The notes beneath the pieces were generated by a model that was not told the origin of the DNA, did no database searches, and saw only the letters and a program-made list of their open reading frames with translations. From positions 1-26,892 of the forward strand of contig CAZVOD010000067.1 in the NCBI GenBank assembly GCA_964628385.1: 26,892 bases of DNA, written 5' to 3'. The position numbers and the translations under genes were made by a program. Position 1 is the first letter of the stretch; each line of letters begins with the position of its first letter. Below are positions 8,308 through 16,471 of the stretch, in pieces. The stretch comes from JANQPA01 sp964628385 (GTDB taxonomy: Bacteria; Bacteroidota; Bacteroidia; Chitinophagales; Saprospiraceae).

Positions 8308-8315
8308 CAAATATA
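8308..8315 (-). promoter_or_regulatory. -7 promoter element for the hemC operon
   Basis: TATATTTG on the minus strand is an exact TAnnTTTG match, 11 bases before the hemC TTG. No good TTG is found about 20 bases further upstream, so the -33 side is weak. Transcription would start about 3-6 bases before the start codon. Confidence 0.5.
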
Positions 8316-8357
8316 TGGTGCTTAGGTTTTACGGAGTATAAACTTACATCTTTTTTT

Positions 8358-8365
8358 TACCTTTG
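8358..8365 (+). promoter_or_regulatory. -7 promoter element for lpxD
   Basis: TACCTTTG is an exact TAnnTTTG match and ends 5 bases before the lpxD ATG at 8370. With usual spacing the transcript would begin at or next to the ATG, a leaderless mRNA. The -33 side is not obvious. Confidence 0.45.
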
Positions 8366-8369
8366 TCAC

Positions 8370-9404
8370 ATGCGTGTAACAGCTAAAGAATTGGCCATAT
8401 TACTAGATGGCACTGTAGACGGTGACCCTGAAGTATGGGTTGACCGACCAAGTAAGATTGAAGAAGGAGGTGAAGGGAGTATTTCTTTTTTGGGAAATGA
8501 AAAATACGAACCTTACGCCTATACAACGAATGCCTCCATATTGCTTGTGCATAAGGACTGGAGGCCCAAATCAGCCGTAAAACCGGCTTTACTGAGGGTG
8601 GATGACGTTTATGCCTCTATAGCCAAACTATTCAAGCAATTCGGAGAAGCGCAGGAATTACCAGTTAAAGGTATTGCCAAAGAGGCCTATATTGATGAGC
8701 AGGCCAAAGTGGGGGTTAATACTTCTGTTGGTAGGTTTTCTGTTATTGAAAACAACGCGGTTATAGGTAAGAACTGTAAAATAGCCGACCAGGTTTACAT
8801 CGGTCATCATGTCAAAATCGGCGATAATACCGTCATTCAGCCAGGAGCCAAGATTATGCATCACTGTGTTTTGGGTAATAATTGTGTGGTTCACTCCAAT
8901 GTAGTTATTGGAAGTGACGGCTTCGGCTTTGCTCCTCAAAGTGACGGGAGTTATGAAAAGATTGAACAGCTAGGTAATGTCATACTGGAAGATCAGGTAG
9001 AAGTAGGTGCCGGAACAATTATTGACCGGGCGACCATCGGCTCCACCGTAATTCGTAAAGGAGTCAAGCTGGATAATCTCATACAAATTGCCCATAATGT
9101 GGAAATCGGCGAAAATACCGTTATTGCTGCTCAAACCGGAGTGGCAGGCAGCACCAAGATTGGCAAGAATTGCCAAATTGGAGGTCAGGTAGGCTTTGCT
9201 GGGCATATTTCTATTGCCGACGGTGTCAGAATACAAGCTCAAAGTGGTATTGCCTCTAGCGTCAAGCAAAAGAATCAGCGCTTATTTGGCTCCCCTGCTT
9301 TTTTCTACACCGATTTTCTACGTTCATTTACTATTTTCAAGAAATTACCAGAGCTATACCGGAGGCTCAATGCACTGGAAGAAAAGATAAAAAAAGAAGA
9401 TTAA
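8370..9404 (+). CDS. lpxD: UDP-3-O-(3-hydroxyacyl)glucosamine N-acyltransferase
   Basis: The 344-residue protein adds the N-linked 3-hydroxyacyl chain, from acyl-ACP, in the third step of lipid A synthesis. It has the N-terminal LpxD uridine-binding domain (about 1-100), then a left-handed beta helix of hexapeptide repeats (about 103-310), including VIGKNCKIADQVYIG and VEIGENTVIAAQTG. The catalytic base is H242 in IQIAHNVEIG. NVVIGSDGFGFAP and VGAGTIIDRATIG are family signatures. The C-terminal helix (FLRSFTIFKKLPELYRRL) completes it, so the length is normal. It heads the lipid A gene block, but lpxC/fabZ has its own promoter match 110 bases downstream, so the genes need not be one transcript. 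Confidence 0.96.
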   Translation: MRVTAKELAILLDGTVDGDPEVWVDRPSKIEEGGEGSISFLGNEKYEPYAYTTNASILLVHKDWRPKSAVKPALLRVDDVYASIAKLFKQFGEAQELPVKGIAKEAYIDEQAKVGVNTSVGRFSVIENNAVIGKNCKIADQVYIGHHVKIGDNTVIQPGAKIMHHCVLGNNCVVHSNVVIGSDGFGFAPQSDGSYEKIEQLGNVILEDQVEVGAGTIIDRATIGSTVIRKGVKLDNLIQIAHNVEIGENTVIAAQTGVAGSTKIGKNCQIGGQVGFAGHISIADGVRIQAQSGIASSVKQKNQRLFGSPAFFYTDFLRSFTIFKKLPELYRRLNALEEKIKKED

Positions 9405-9455
9405 TTCTGTAGACTAAGAATCAAACTATAAGCAAATTCTAAATACGCTCTAAAA

Positions 9456-9485
9456 TTCCCGGACAATTTAAAAAGTTTATATTTG
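9456..9485 (+). promoter_or_regulatory. Promoter of lpxC/fabZ
   Basis: TATATTTG (9478-9485) is an exact TAnnTTTG match. TTC at 9456-9458, with a 19-base spacer, is a one-mismatch -33 element. It predicts a leader of roughly 24 bases before the ATG at 9514. Confidence 0.55.
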
Positions 9486-9513
9486 CCGATAAATTTGTTA
9501 GGGTAATAACATT

Positions 9514-10902
9514 ATGAAGCAACGTACAATCAAACAGGTGGTTTCTGTAAGTAGCATAGGGCTACACACCGGAAAACAAGTAACCCTCACTTTTAAGCCG
9601 GCCCCTATTAATCATGGCTACAAATTTCAGCGCGTTGACCTAAAAGACCAACCCATTATCAGTGCCGATGTAGGTCAGGTGACCTCTACACAGCGCGGTA
9701 CGACCATAAAAAACGGGCAGGCGGAAGTCAGCACGATCGAACATGTTCTCTCTGCGCTTAGTGGTTTGCAAATCGATAATGTCCTTATGGAACTTGATGG
9801 CCCCGAAATTCCAATTATGGATGGTAGTGCTTATCCTTTTGTAAAGGTGCTACTGGAGGCTGAAATTACGGAGCAGAAAGCTAATCGGGAGTACTTTGAA
9901 ATAGAGGAGCCTATCAGTTACCGGGATGAGTCTACGGGTACCGAATTACTAGCACTTCCGGCCGATGAGTTCAGCATTACGACTATGATCGATTTTAATT
10001 CTGATGTATTGGGCCAACAGTATGCTTCGCTTCACGGCCTCAAAAACTATGATAGAGAGATTGCTCCCTGCCGGACTTTTGTTTTTTTACATGAGATAGA
10101 ACAGCTATTTGATCAAAATCTGATCAAAGGTGGTGATCTGGACAATGCCATTGTTATAGCGGATCGTAAGATGAATCAGGCAGAACTGGACAACCTGGCC
10201 AGAAAACTGGATAAGCCCAGTATCAAGGTCAACGAGGAAGGCATTCTAAATACGATCAAGCTGCATTTCTCCAACGAGCCGGCCCGCCATAAGCTTCTGG
10301 ATGTTATTGGTGATATTTCGCTATTAGGAAAGCCTATCAAAGGTAAAATTTTAGCAACCAAACCCGGGCACAAATCCAATGTTGAGTTCACTAAGCTATT
10401 GAAAAAGAAATATCAGGAGCAACGCAAACTTAAAGGTAAACCAAAGTACGATCCCGATCAGGAGCCCCTATTTGATTCTGTCAAAATAGCGGAATGGCTA
10501 CCACATCGCTTTCCCTTTTTGTTGATTGACAAGATCATAGAATTGACGGATAAGCACGTCGTTGGTGTAAAAAATGTTACCTTTAACGAACACTTTTTTC
10601 AGGGGCATTTCCCTAATAATCCTGTTATGCCAGGCGTATTGTTAATTGAAGCATTGGCACAAACCGGCGGGATCCTGGCCCTTTCGTCAGTACCTGATCC
10701 GGGCAATTGGAATACGTATTTCCTAAAAATCGAAAATGCCAAGTTCAAGCATTTTATAGTACCGGGAGATACACTTTTACTAAAAATGGAATTATTGGCG
10801 CCTATCCGGCGAGGAATCGTCCAGATGCAAGCAGCCGCTTATGTAGGTAATAAGATTGTTTCGGAGGCCGAATTAACCGCCAAAATTGAAAAGCGTTCAT
10901 AA
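9514..10902 (+). CDS. lpxC/fabZ: Bifunctional UDP-3-O-acyl-N-acetylglucosamine deacetylase / 3-hydroxyacyl-ACP dehydratase (LpxC-FabZ fusion)
   Basis: The 462-residue chain joins two enzymes. Residues 1 to about 305 are LpxC, the zinc deacetylase that commits UDP-acyl-GlcNAc to lipid A: zinc ligands H77 in STIEHVLSALSG, then H259 and D263 in HKLLDVIGD. Residues about 320-462 are FabZ, a hot-dog dehydratase of fatty acid elongation: LPHRFPFLLIDK, then H365 in GHFPNNPVMPG and E379 in LLIEALAQ as the catalytic pair. The link is a charged stretch (KKKYQEQRKLKGKPKYDPDQ). Such a fusion is known in Bacteroidota and supports that assignment. Both enzymes draw on the 3-hydroxyacyl-ACP pool, so the fusion may balance lipid A and phospholipid supply. 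lpxA starts 2 bases after the stop. Confidence 0.97.
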   Translation: MKQRTIKQVVSVSSIGLHTGKQVTLTFKPAPINHGYKFQRVDLKDQPIISADVGQVTSTQRGTTIKNGQAEVSTIEHVLSALSGLQIDNVLMELDGPEIPIMDGSAYPFVKVLLEAEITEQKANREYFEIEEPISYRDESTGTELLALPADEFSITTMIDFNSDVLGQQYASLHGLKNYDREIAPCRTFVFLHEIEQLFDQNLIKGGDLDNAIVIADRKMNQAELDNLARKLDKPSIKVNEEGILNTIKLHFSNEPARHKLLDVIGDISLLGKPIKGKILATKPGHKSNVEFTKLLKKKYQEQRKLKGKPKYDPDQEPLFDSVKIAEWLPHRFPFLLIDKIIELTDKHVVGVKNVTFNEHFFQGHFPNNPVMPGVLLIEALAQTGGILALSSVPDPGNWNTYFLKIENAKFKHFIVPGDTLLLKMELLAPIRRGIVQMQAAAYVGNKIVSEAELTAKIEKRS

Positions 10903-10904
10903 AA

Positions 10905-11714
10905 ATGAATTTCATTAATAATTCGTGTATACATCCTGAAGCCAAGATTGGTCAGAACGTAGATATTAGTCCTTTCAGCTACATTGACGGCGATGTAGAA
11001 ATTGGTGACGGTACTTGGATTGGCCCGCATGTGACCATTTTTGAAGGGGCTCGTATCGGCAAAAATGTTAAGATCTTTCCCGGAGCGGTAATCGCTGGTA
11101 TTCCTCAGGATCTAAAATTCCAGGGAGAAGTAACAACGGCCGAAATAGGAGATAATACCACGATAAGAGAATATGTTACTGTAAACAGAGGGACTAGCTA
11201 CGCCAACAAAACAGTAATCGGTAGTGATTGCCTGCTCATGGCCTATGTTCATGTCGCTCATGATTGTATCATCGGCGATCACGTTATCCTGGCCAATAAT
11301 GTTAACCTGGCCGGCCACGTAGAAATCGGTGACTGGGCCATCCTCGAAGGCTTAGTAGCCGTTCAGCAGTTTATAAAAATCGGAGCTCATGCCTTTATCG
11401 CAGGCGGCTCACTGGTGAGGAAAAATGTTCCTCCCTATGTCAAAGCAGCACGCGAACCTCTCTCCTACGCCGGAGTTAACTCCATCGGTTTAAAACGACG
11501 CAACTTTTCCGTCGAGCAAATTACCAACATTCAAAATGTTTATCGCATCTTATACGTGAAGGGCTACAACCTGACCCACGCTATGGAAATGGTAAAGACA
11601 GGTCTGGAGCCCTCGCCTGAAAGCCAGCATATTCTTGAATTTGTAGAAAATGCAGACCATGCAATTATGAGAGGCTTCCAACAAATCAATGGCAACGATG
11701 TCTCTGAAGATTGA
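10905..11714 (+). CDS. lpxA: UDP-N-acetylglucosamine O-acyltransferase
   Basis: The 269-residue protein catalyses the first lipid A step, transfer of a 3-hydroxyacyl chain from ACP to UDP-GlcNAc. It starts with left-handed beta-helix repeats (IHPEAKIGQNVDISPFSYI and so on). The catalytic histidine is H119 in HVAHDCIIGDHV, and the marker NVNLAGHVEIGDWAILEG follows. The C-terminal helical domain has GLKRRNFSVEQI, as in LpxA. The length is normal (about 255-270). It lies 2 bases after lpxC/fabZ, and its last codons overlap the next gene, so all three are probably translated from one message. Confidence 0.96.
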   Translation: MNFINNSCIHPEAKIGQNVDISPFSYIDGDVEIGDGTWIGPHVTIFEGARIGKNVKIFPGAVIAGIPQDLKFQGEVTTAEIGDNTTIREYVTVNRGTSYANKTVIGSDCLLMAYVHVAHDCIIGDHVILANNVNLAGHVEIGDWAILEGLVAVQQFIKIGAHAFIAGGSLVRKNVPPYVKAAREPLSYAGVNSIGLKRRNFSVEQITNIQNVYRILYVKGYNLTHAMEMVKTGLEPSPESQHILEFVENADHAIMRGFQQINGNDVSED

Positions 11715-12321
11715 ACTGCAAGACGTCAGCAAGCGCTATAAAACAGAATGGATACTTAAATCTGTTGCTCTGAATCTTAGCCAGGGGGATACCCTGGCAA
11801 TAAGTGGCCCCAATGGTTCAGGAAAGTCTACCCTTTTAAAAATATTATCCGGTTATCTGACTCCTTCGCGGGGCTCCATCCAGTATTTTAATGGTGATAC
11901 AAAGCTGTCCAAAGAGTTAGTCTATCGCTACATTAGCTATACAGCCCCCTATGTAGACTTAGTAGAGGAACTCACCCTCCAGGAAAGCATAGATTTTCAC
12001 CAGAAATTCAAGTCTTTCTACAAAGGACTAACAACTAAACAGCTCATTGATTTATTAGGCATGAAAAGATCCAGAAATAAAGAGGTCAAAAACTTCTCTT
12101 CAGGCATGAAGCAACGCCTAAAACTGGCTTTGAATATCTGCTCAGAATCGCCCCTGTTATTGCTCGACGAGCCGACCTCCAACCTCGATCAGCAAGGCAT
12201 CGATTGGTACCTATCACTCATCAACGATTATAAAAAAGACCGCTTGGTAATTGTGGCTTCCAATGCTACTGTTGATTTTGACTTTTGCCAGCAGCAACTC
12301 AGCATTTTAAACTATAAATAG
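11698..12321 (+). CDS. ABC transporter ATP-binding protein, lone ATPase
   Basis: About 207 residues form a single ATPase domain: Walker A GPNGSGKST near residue 37, Q-loop region around ISYTAPYVDLVEELTL, signature FSSGMKQRLKLA (a variant of LSGGQ), Walker B LLLLDEPTSNLD and a switch region IVASNAT, where the usual histidine is replaced by asparagine. I prefer the ATG at 11698 (MSLKIELQDVSKRY) over one three codons earlier at 11689. Either overlaps lpxA in another frame (17 or 26 bases), which points to coupled translation. No membrane partner is encoded nearby, so the permease must be elsewhere. Its place after lpxA hints at an envelope role, but the substrate is unknown. A terminator follows after 230 bases. 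Confidence 0.9.
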   Translation: MSLKIELQDVSKRYKTEWILKSVALNLSQGDTLAISGPNGSGKSTLLKILSGYLTPSRGSIQYFNGDTKLSKELVYRYISYTAPYVDLVEELTLQESIDFHQKFKSFYKGLTTKQLIDLLGMKRSRNKEVKNFSSGMKQRLKLALNICSESPLLLLDEPTSNLDQQGIDWYLSLINDYKKDRLVIVASNATVDFDFCQQQLSILNYK

Positions 12322-12624
12322 CGTAATTAGTGTAAAAATCACACCCTAATCGGATAAATTCTGATCACTACCTATTCAATGCAGGTAAATAGTTTTATAT
12401 TTACATAAAATAAACGGCCAACCATTTCGAAATTCCTTTAATTCCCCATATAGTTAGTTAGGTTAATTGCATCTCTTTTGACCCAACTCTGAAGGTTTCT
12501 GATTCTAGCTATTAATCTTCAGGCACCTAAAATTCTAAGATGCATATGAAAGTCAGAACCTTTTCTAGGTTTCTGGCTTTTTTATTGGCGTTGTAAGGCA
12601 AGGATACCGGCTTCAAGCTATTTT
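12322..12624. other. Gene-free region between ABC ATPase and gatB
   Basis: No coding frame is supported. A near promoter match TATATTTA lies at 12396-12403 (plus strand). It is followed by three segments able to form alternative hairpins (12493-12504, 12551-12561, 12567-12578) and a T run. This could be only the 3' end of the lpx transcript, or a small RNA with an attenuator-like fold. Confidence 0.35.
12551..12583 (+). terminator. Rho-independent terminator after the lpx / ABC genes
   Basis: AGTCAGAA-CCT pairs with AGGTTTCTGGCT (one G-T pair and one bulged base), closing a short loop of TTTCT, followed by six T. It lies between convergent genes and may also stop gatB transcription, though less well because the minus-strand exit is not T-rich. 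Confidence 0.7.
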
Positions 12625-14070
12625 TTAGCCTGTTAATTTTTCTCTTAAAAGCTTGCTGGCCACCTTGGGATCAGCCTTACCTTTAGATTTTTTCATCAAT
12701 TCCCCCATAAAGAAACCCAATAATCCTTTCTTACCCTTTTGGTACGTTTTTACCTTATCGGGATTGGCAGCAATAATTTCGTCAATCATCGGCAAAAGGA
12801 AAGCTGTATCCGAACTCTGAATCAAATTATGCTTTTTTGCAATAGCTAATGGATCTTTGAGTGCTGTGGCAGTCATTTCGGGTAAGATACGCTGATAGGC
12901 CATAGCATTGCTTATTTTCCCACCCTCTATTAATTGAAGGAAAGCAACCAATGATTTAGGGGGCACAGGAAATTGCCAAATCTCTACTTTTTCTTCCTTA
13001 CAATACGGCCAGATTTTATTGATGATCAAATTGGCGGAAGGTTTGGTCAGCCCTGACATTTCTTTCAAACCCCAAAAGTATTTTGCCACCTCCCGGTCAC
13101 TGGATAACAATTCAGCGTCGTATTCAGAAAGCTTCATTTGCCCGGTGAACAACTCAAAGAGCTCCCAGGGAAGCATGGGCATTTCGGCTTTTATCGCCTC
13201 TAAATACTCCTGTGACAATACCACCGGCGGCATGTCCGGCTCGGGAAAGTAACGATAGTCGTGGGCATATTCTTTATCCCGGATAGGCATAGTAACCCCG
13301 GTTTCGGGGTAAAAATTAAGGGTTTGCTGAGTTATGGTTCCTCCCTTTTCAATGATATCAATTTGCCGTTTCACTTCATAAGCAATTGCTTTTTTAGCAT
13401 AGCGCATAGAATTGACATTCTTTATTTCACAGCGCGTTCCGAACGCTTCCTCCCCTTTTAGCCGAACAGACACATTAACGTCACAGCGCATAGAGCCCTG
13501 CTCCATATTGCCATCTGAAACCTCCAGATGCCTCACCAACTGGCGTATTTCACTCATAAAGGCATCGACCTGTTCGGCTGACCTAAAATCCGGTTCGGTA
13601 ACAATCTCTAGTAGTGGCACCCCTGCCCGGTTGAGATCTATCAGAGAAAATGGACGCTCGGCTTCGTGAATAGATTTACCAGCGTCTTCTTCCATGTGGA
13701 TATGGTGAATGCGAATGGTCTTACTATCGTTTTTTAGTCTTACTTTTAAAGCTCCGCCAATACAAATAGGGCTTCTATCCTGTGTGATCTGATAACCTTT
13801 GGGTAAGTCCGCATAAAAGTAGTTTTTACGATCAAAAGAAGAATGGCGATTGATCTCACAGCCCAATGCCATTCCAAGGCGTACAGCGTACTCTATTTGC
13901 CGTTTATTCAACCTGGGTAAAGTGCCGGGATGCGCCAAAGATACCGGACTCACCTGCGTATTGGGATCGGCCCCGAAAGTGGTGCTGTCAGAGCAGAAAG
14001 CTTTGCTCTGAGTGGATAGTTGCACATGCACCTCTAAGCCTATGACGGTCTCGTATTTGTCGTATGGCAT
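12625..14070 (-). CDS. gatB: Aspartyl/glutamyl-tRNA amidotransferase subunit B
   Basis: About 481 residues. GatB works with GatA and GatC to convert Glu-tRNA(Gln) and Asp-tRNA(Asn) to the amide forms. The N-terminal cradle domain begins YETVIGLEVHVQL, the family's signature. FGADPNTQVSPVSLAHPGTLP, FDRKNYFYADLPKGYQI, MEEDAGKSIH and SMRCDVNVSVR are all GatB blocks. The YqeY-like tail domain ends in VASKLLREKL. I placed the start at the ATG at 14070, directly before the conserved region; an in-frame ATG at 14121 would add 17 residues not typical of the family. gatA and gatC are not adjacent. Confidence 0.96.
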   Translation of the reverse strand: MPYDKYETVIGLEVHVQLSTQSKAFCSDSTTFGADPNTQVSPVSLAHPGTLPRLNKRQIEYAVRLGMALGCEINRHSSFDRKNYFYADLPKGYQITQDRSPICIGGALKVRLKNDSKTIRIHHIHMEEDAGKSIHEAERPFSLIDLNRAGVPLLEIVTEPDFRSAEQVDAFMSEIRQLVRHLEVSDGNMEQGSMRCDVNVSVRLKGEEAFGTRCEIKNVNSMRYAKKAIAYEVKRQIDIIEKGGTITQQTLNFYPETGVTMPIRDKEYAHDYRYFPEPDMPPVVLSQEYLEAIKAEMPMLPWELFELFTGQMKLSEYDAELLSSDREVAKYFWGLKEMSGLTKPSANLIINKIWPYCKEEKVEIWQFPVPPKSLVAFLQLIEGGKISNAMAYQRILPEMTATALKDPLAIAKKHNLIQSSDTAFLLPMIDEIIAANPDKVKTYQKGKKGLLGFFMGELMKKSKGKADPKVASKLLREKLTG

Positions 14071-14225
14071 AGTATGTTTCAATTTAATTTTGAAGTTGTT
14101 CGAAAATGTACTTTCAGGCATGCAAGCAATACTTTATGGATCCAAGACCTCAGCTATAAACCTACATGCTTAGAATTTTCTTTTCACAAACCTATCAAAA
14201 AAAGTTTTTTTACCCGTTTTTTTCT

Positions 14226-14252
14226 AAAAAATCGATTCCGCTGAATATCGAT
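14226..14252 (-). terminator. Rho-independent terminator of the first DUF3667-like gene
   Basis: On the minus strand ATCG-(AT)-ATTC pairs with GAATCGAT around an AGCG loop, followed by TTTTTT. It begins 20 bases after the gene's stop at 14272. Confidence 0.7.
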
Positions 14253-14271
14253 AAGCTGAATGATGTATGTT

Positions 14272-15315
14272 TTACAATGTGGCGGCACTCACTAAGATCG
14301 TTAAGAACGCAAATACTCCGAAAAATGTCAGATAAGCCATACAAAACAGGAAATATTTCACTATGGTCTTAAAAACTGATTGTTGATAAACTCTGTACAT
14401 GGCCATATATAGGTAGACAAGAATGGCAATAAAACTTAGAAAAATAGCTGTCTGATTTTCAATTTCATTAAAATAGAGAATAGCCGATACGATAGTGATC
14501 AGCCAAAATGCAAAAGCCTGGAAGTGAAAAACAAAAACGAGATGCTCAACCATAAATTTATTGCGCCGCACGTATAACAGCTTTAGAAAGAGTGTCATAA
14601 CTAGTACAATCGCAGCGGCCATCCAGATGAGATTTCTAAAAATTAGAGAGAACACTTCTTTAGGGTTTGAGATCAACTTCATTTCCTGCATAACCTGAAA
14701 GCGCTGCAACCAGTGTTTGACCTGATTCCTCTCCAGCACTTTTTTGTAATTTCTGTTGATAATATCATTGTAGGCTACCTTAAAAGTTTGGGCATTCCAT
14801 TCCGCCTCATCATTTAAAAAGAGATATCCTAATTCCAGAGAGTCTACCCGGTTCATCAGTACAGTATCAAGCGTTTTGAAAGCCTGCCGGTAAGTTGCAG
14901 AATCGCTGGCATTGGCAATAATCTCCGGGTAAATCGAATCCAGATCACCGACGACCTCGTTGTAATAGGCAAAACGTCCTAATGCGTCTTGCTCCACATT
15001 AGCCACCTGAGGTTCTACTTCTTTATTGCCCATGTAGCCCAGGAGTGCAAAATGCACAATAGCGGAAAAGAAAAATAAGCGCAGAGGTGAAACATAGCTA
15101 GCTCTTTTATCCACAAAAAACTGTCGGGTCAGCTTTCCTGGTACTGGCAAGTGACGTATAGTCTTGAAAACTTTGGCATCCATATTGAGGATATTCTCAA
15201 CTGCCTCCACCAAAAAATCCCAGAGCTTGATCCGGCTACTTCTATTTTTTTGACCACAACTCCAACAAAAAGCATCGATTCTTTCTATTGGCGCCTGACA
15301 ATTTGGGCACTTCAT
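14272..15315 (-). CDS. DUF3667-like zinc-ribbon membrane protein (copy 1)
   Basis: The 347-residue protein opens with a four-cysteine zinc ribbon: C3, C6, C17 and C20 (CPNC...CWSCGQKN). A conserved block NMDAKVFKTIRHLPVPGKLT then SYVSPLRLFFFSAIVHFALL leads into the first membrane span. A soluble loop of about 110 residues follows, then four more hydrophobic spans (around WMAAAIVLVMTLFLKLLY, VFHFQAFAFWLITIVSAIL, FLSFIAILVYLYMAMYRVY and the last 30 residues). This layout fits DUF3667, a Bacteroidota family of unknown function. It has a paralogue at 25781-26815 in this window. It has its own terminator and follows MscS on the same strand after 90 bases. Confidence 0.85.
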   Translation of the reverse strand: MKCPNCQAPIERIDAFCWSCGQKNRSSRIKLWDFLVEAVENILNMDAKVFKTIRHLPVPGKLTRQFFVDKRASYVSPLRLFFFSAIVHFALLGYMGNKEVEPQVANVEQDALGRFAYYNEVVGDLDSIYPEIIANASDSATYRQAFKTLDTVLMNRVDSLELGYLFLNDEAEWNAQTFKVAYNDIINRNYKKVLERNQVKHWLQRFQVMQEMKLISNPKEVFSLIFRNLIWMAAAIVLVMTLFLKLLYVRRNKFMVEHLVFVFHFQAFAFWLITIVSAILYFNEIENQTAIFLSFIAILVYLYMAMYRVYQQSVFKTIVKYFLFCMAYLTFFGVFAFLTILVSAATL

Positions 15316-15405
15316 CTTTTGAAGAGGAAATTACTGTACAATTATGAAATTATTAATAATTTTCTACGAAAATAAAGTTTAATCAGAAAGATGTTCCCCC
15401 CCAAT

Positions 15406-16317
15406 TTATTGCTTGTAAGCAACCGGCGCCATATTGGTTAAAGCTTCATTTCCTACGTTGTTGAATTCAAGATGACTCAAATGCGTTTTAATGCCTCTTT
15501 TTCTAAATTCCATAATTAAATAAGTACGCATATCTACTCGCAGTTCCCAGGCCCGATCCGGTGAACTAGCCCAAGCAGCTAACCAACATTTTATAGCGTC
15601 TTTTTGGATATCAATCACCCAGAAAGATGGATCTTCAATATTGCTGAAATGCTCACTTGTGGTAGCCGCTTTTATGGCGATATCTTTGATTACTTCCAAA
15701 TCGGCATCAAAAGCCACATAAAATACTACATGTGTCCAGAACCATTCGTCATAGAGCGAATAATTGATGAAATCATTGTTGATCATGGTGCTGTTAGGAA
15801 TAATGTATCGACGCCAGTCCCAGAGTTTTAAAACGGTATGAGTAGAGGAAATATCCTCGATTGTCCCGTAATGCCCATCGATTGTTATCGTGTCACCAAT
15901 ATTTAATTTTTTGGAAAAAGTAATCACGACACCCGACAGGAAATTCTCAATAAACGGCTTGGCCGCCACACCAATAATAATAGCGGTAGAACCCGCAACG
16001 ATCGATATGAGCGTTTGAGGCAATCGATCTATAAAAGGGAAAAGAGCAAAAAAGCTCACAGTGATAACCACGATGACGATGGCTACTCTGTTAAATATGG
16101 TAAAGCGTCGCTTCAAACTTTGCTCAGCCCTTACCTTAAAAGACAATAACGGGCGCTTCAAAGGAGAATCCGTTGGGATAGCCGCCACATTTTCCAACTT
16201 GTCTATATGCTTTCTTCTTCTTCTTAAAAATGCCTTTATCGAATATTGCAAAAACAATATTATCCCCATTGTAATTCCAACTGTGATGGATACATACAAA
16301 AGTGTGTTCACTTCCAT
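15406..16317 (-). CDS. MscS-family mechanosensitive channel
   Basis: The 303-residue inner-membrane protein has a membrane span at about 5-25, a basic linker (RRRRKH), a second span at about 74-97 and the glycine/alanine-rich pore helix SIVAGSTAIIIGVAAKPF with the following NFLSGVVITF. The MscS beta domain comes next: LNIGDTITIDGHYGTIEDIS and RYIIPNSTMINNDFINYS. The C-terminal alpha/beta part is complete. It would open under membrane tension to release solutes during osmotic downshock. It is a short MscS homologue; substrate preference is unknown. It is separated from the DUF3667-like gene by 90 bases without a clear terminator, so they could be co-transcribed. Confidence 0.9.
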   Translation of the reverse strand: MEVNTLLYVSITVGITMGIILFLQYSIKAFLRRRRKHIDKLENVAAIPTDSPLKRPLLSFKVRAEQSLKRRFTIFNRVAIVIVVITVSFFALFPFIDRLPQTLISIVAGSTAIIIGVAAKPFIENFLSGVVITFSKKLNIGDTITIDGHYGTIEDISSTHTVLKLWDWRRYIIPNSTMINNDFINYSLYDEWFWTHVVFYVAFDADLEVIKDIAIKAATTSEHFSNIEDPSFWVIDIQKDAIKCWLAAWASSPDRAWELRVDMRTYLIMEFRKRGIKTHLSHLEFNNVGNEALTNMAPVAYKQ

Positions 16318-16471
16318 TTTGAGCTTCGTTACGTTTATATTTATGTATTGCTAAGGAACGTTATGAATGGAAAAAAGGGTGTTGAAATTCAGAAAATAAC
16401 TTTAAAGTACATTCGAATTTTATTCCTCACTCCGCAACAGGGAACTCCGAGTGCATTTTCCAAAAAAATCA

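Noticed and set aside
8658..9269. Minus-strand frames inside lpxD
   Set aside because: They are antisense shadows produced by the hexapeptide repeats of lpxD.
14166..14372. 68-codon plus-strand frame between gatB and the DUF3667-like gene
   Set aside because: It is low-complexity, runs through the terminator and into the antisense of the neighbouring gene.
16061..16354. 97-codon plus-strand frame overlapping the MscS start
   Set aside because: It lies antisense to the conserved MscS N-terminal region and has no protein-family character.
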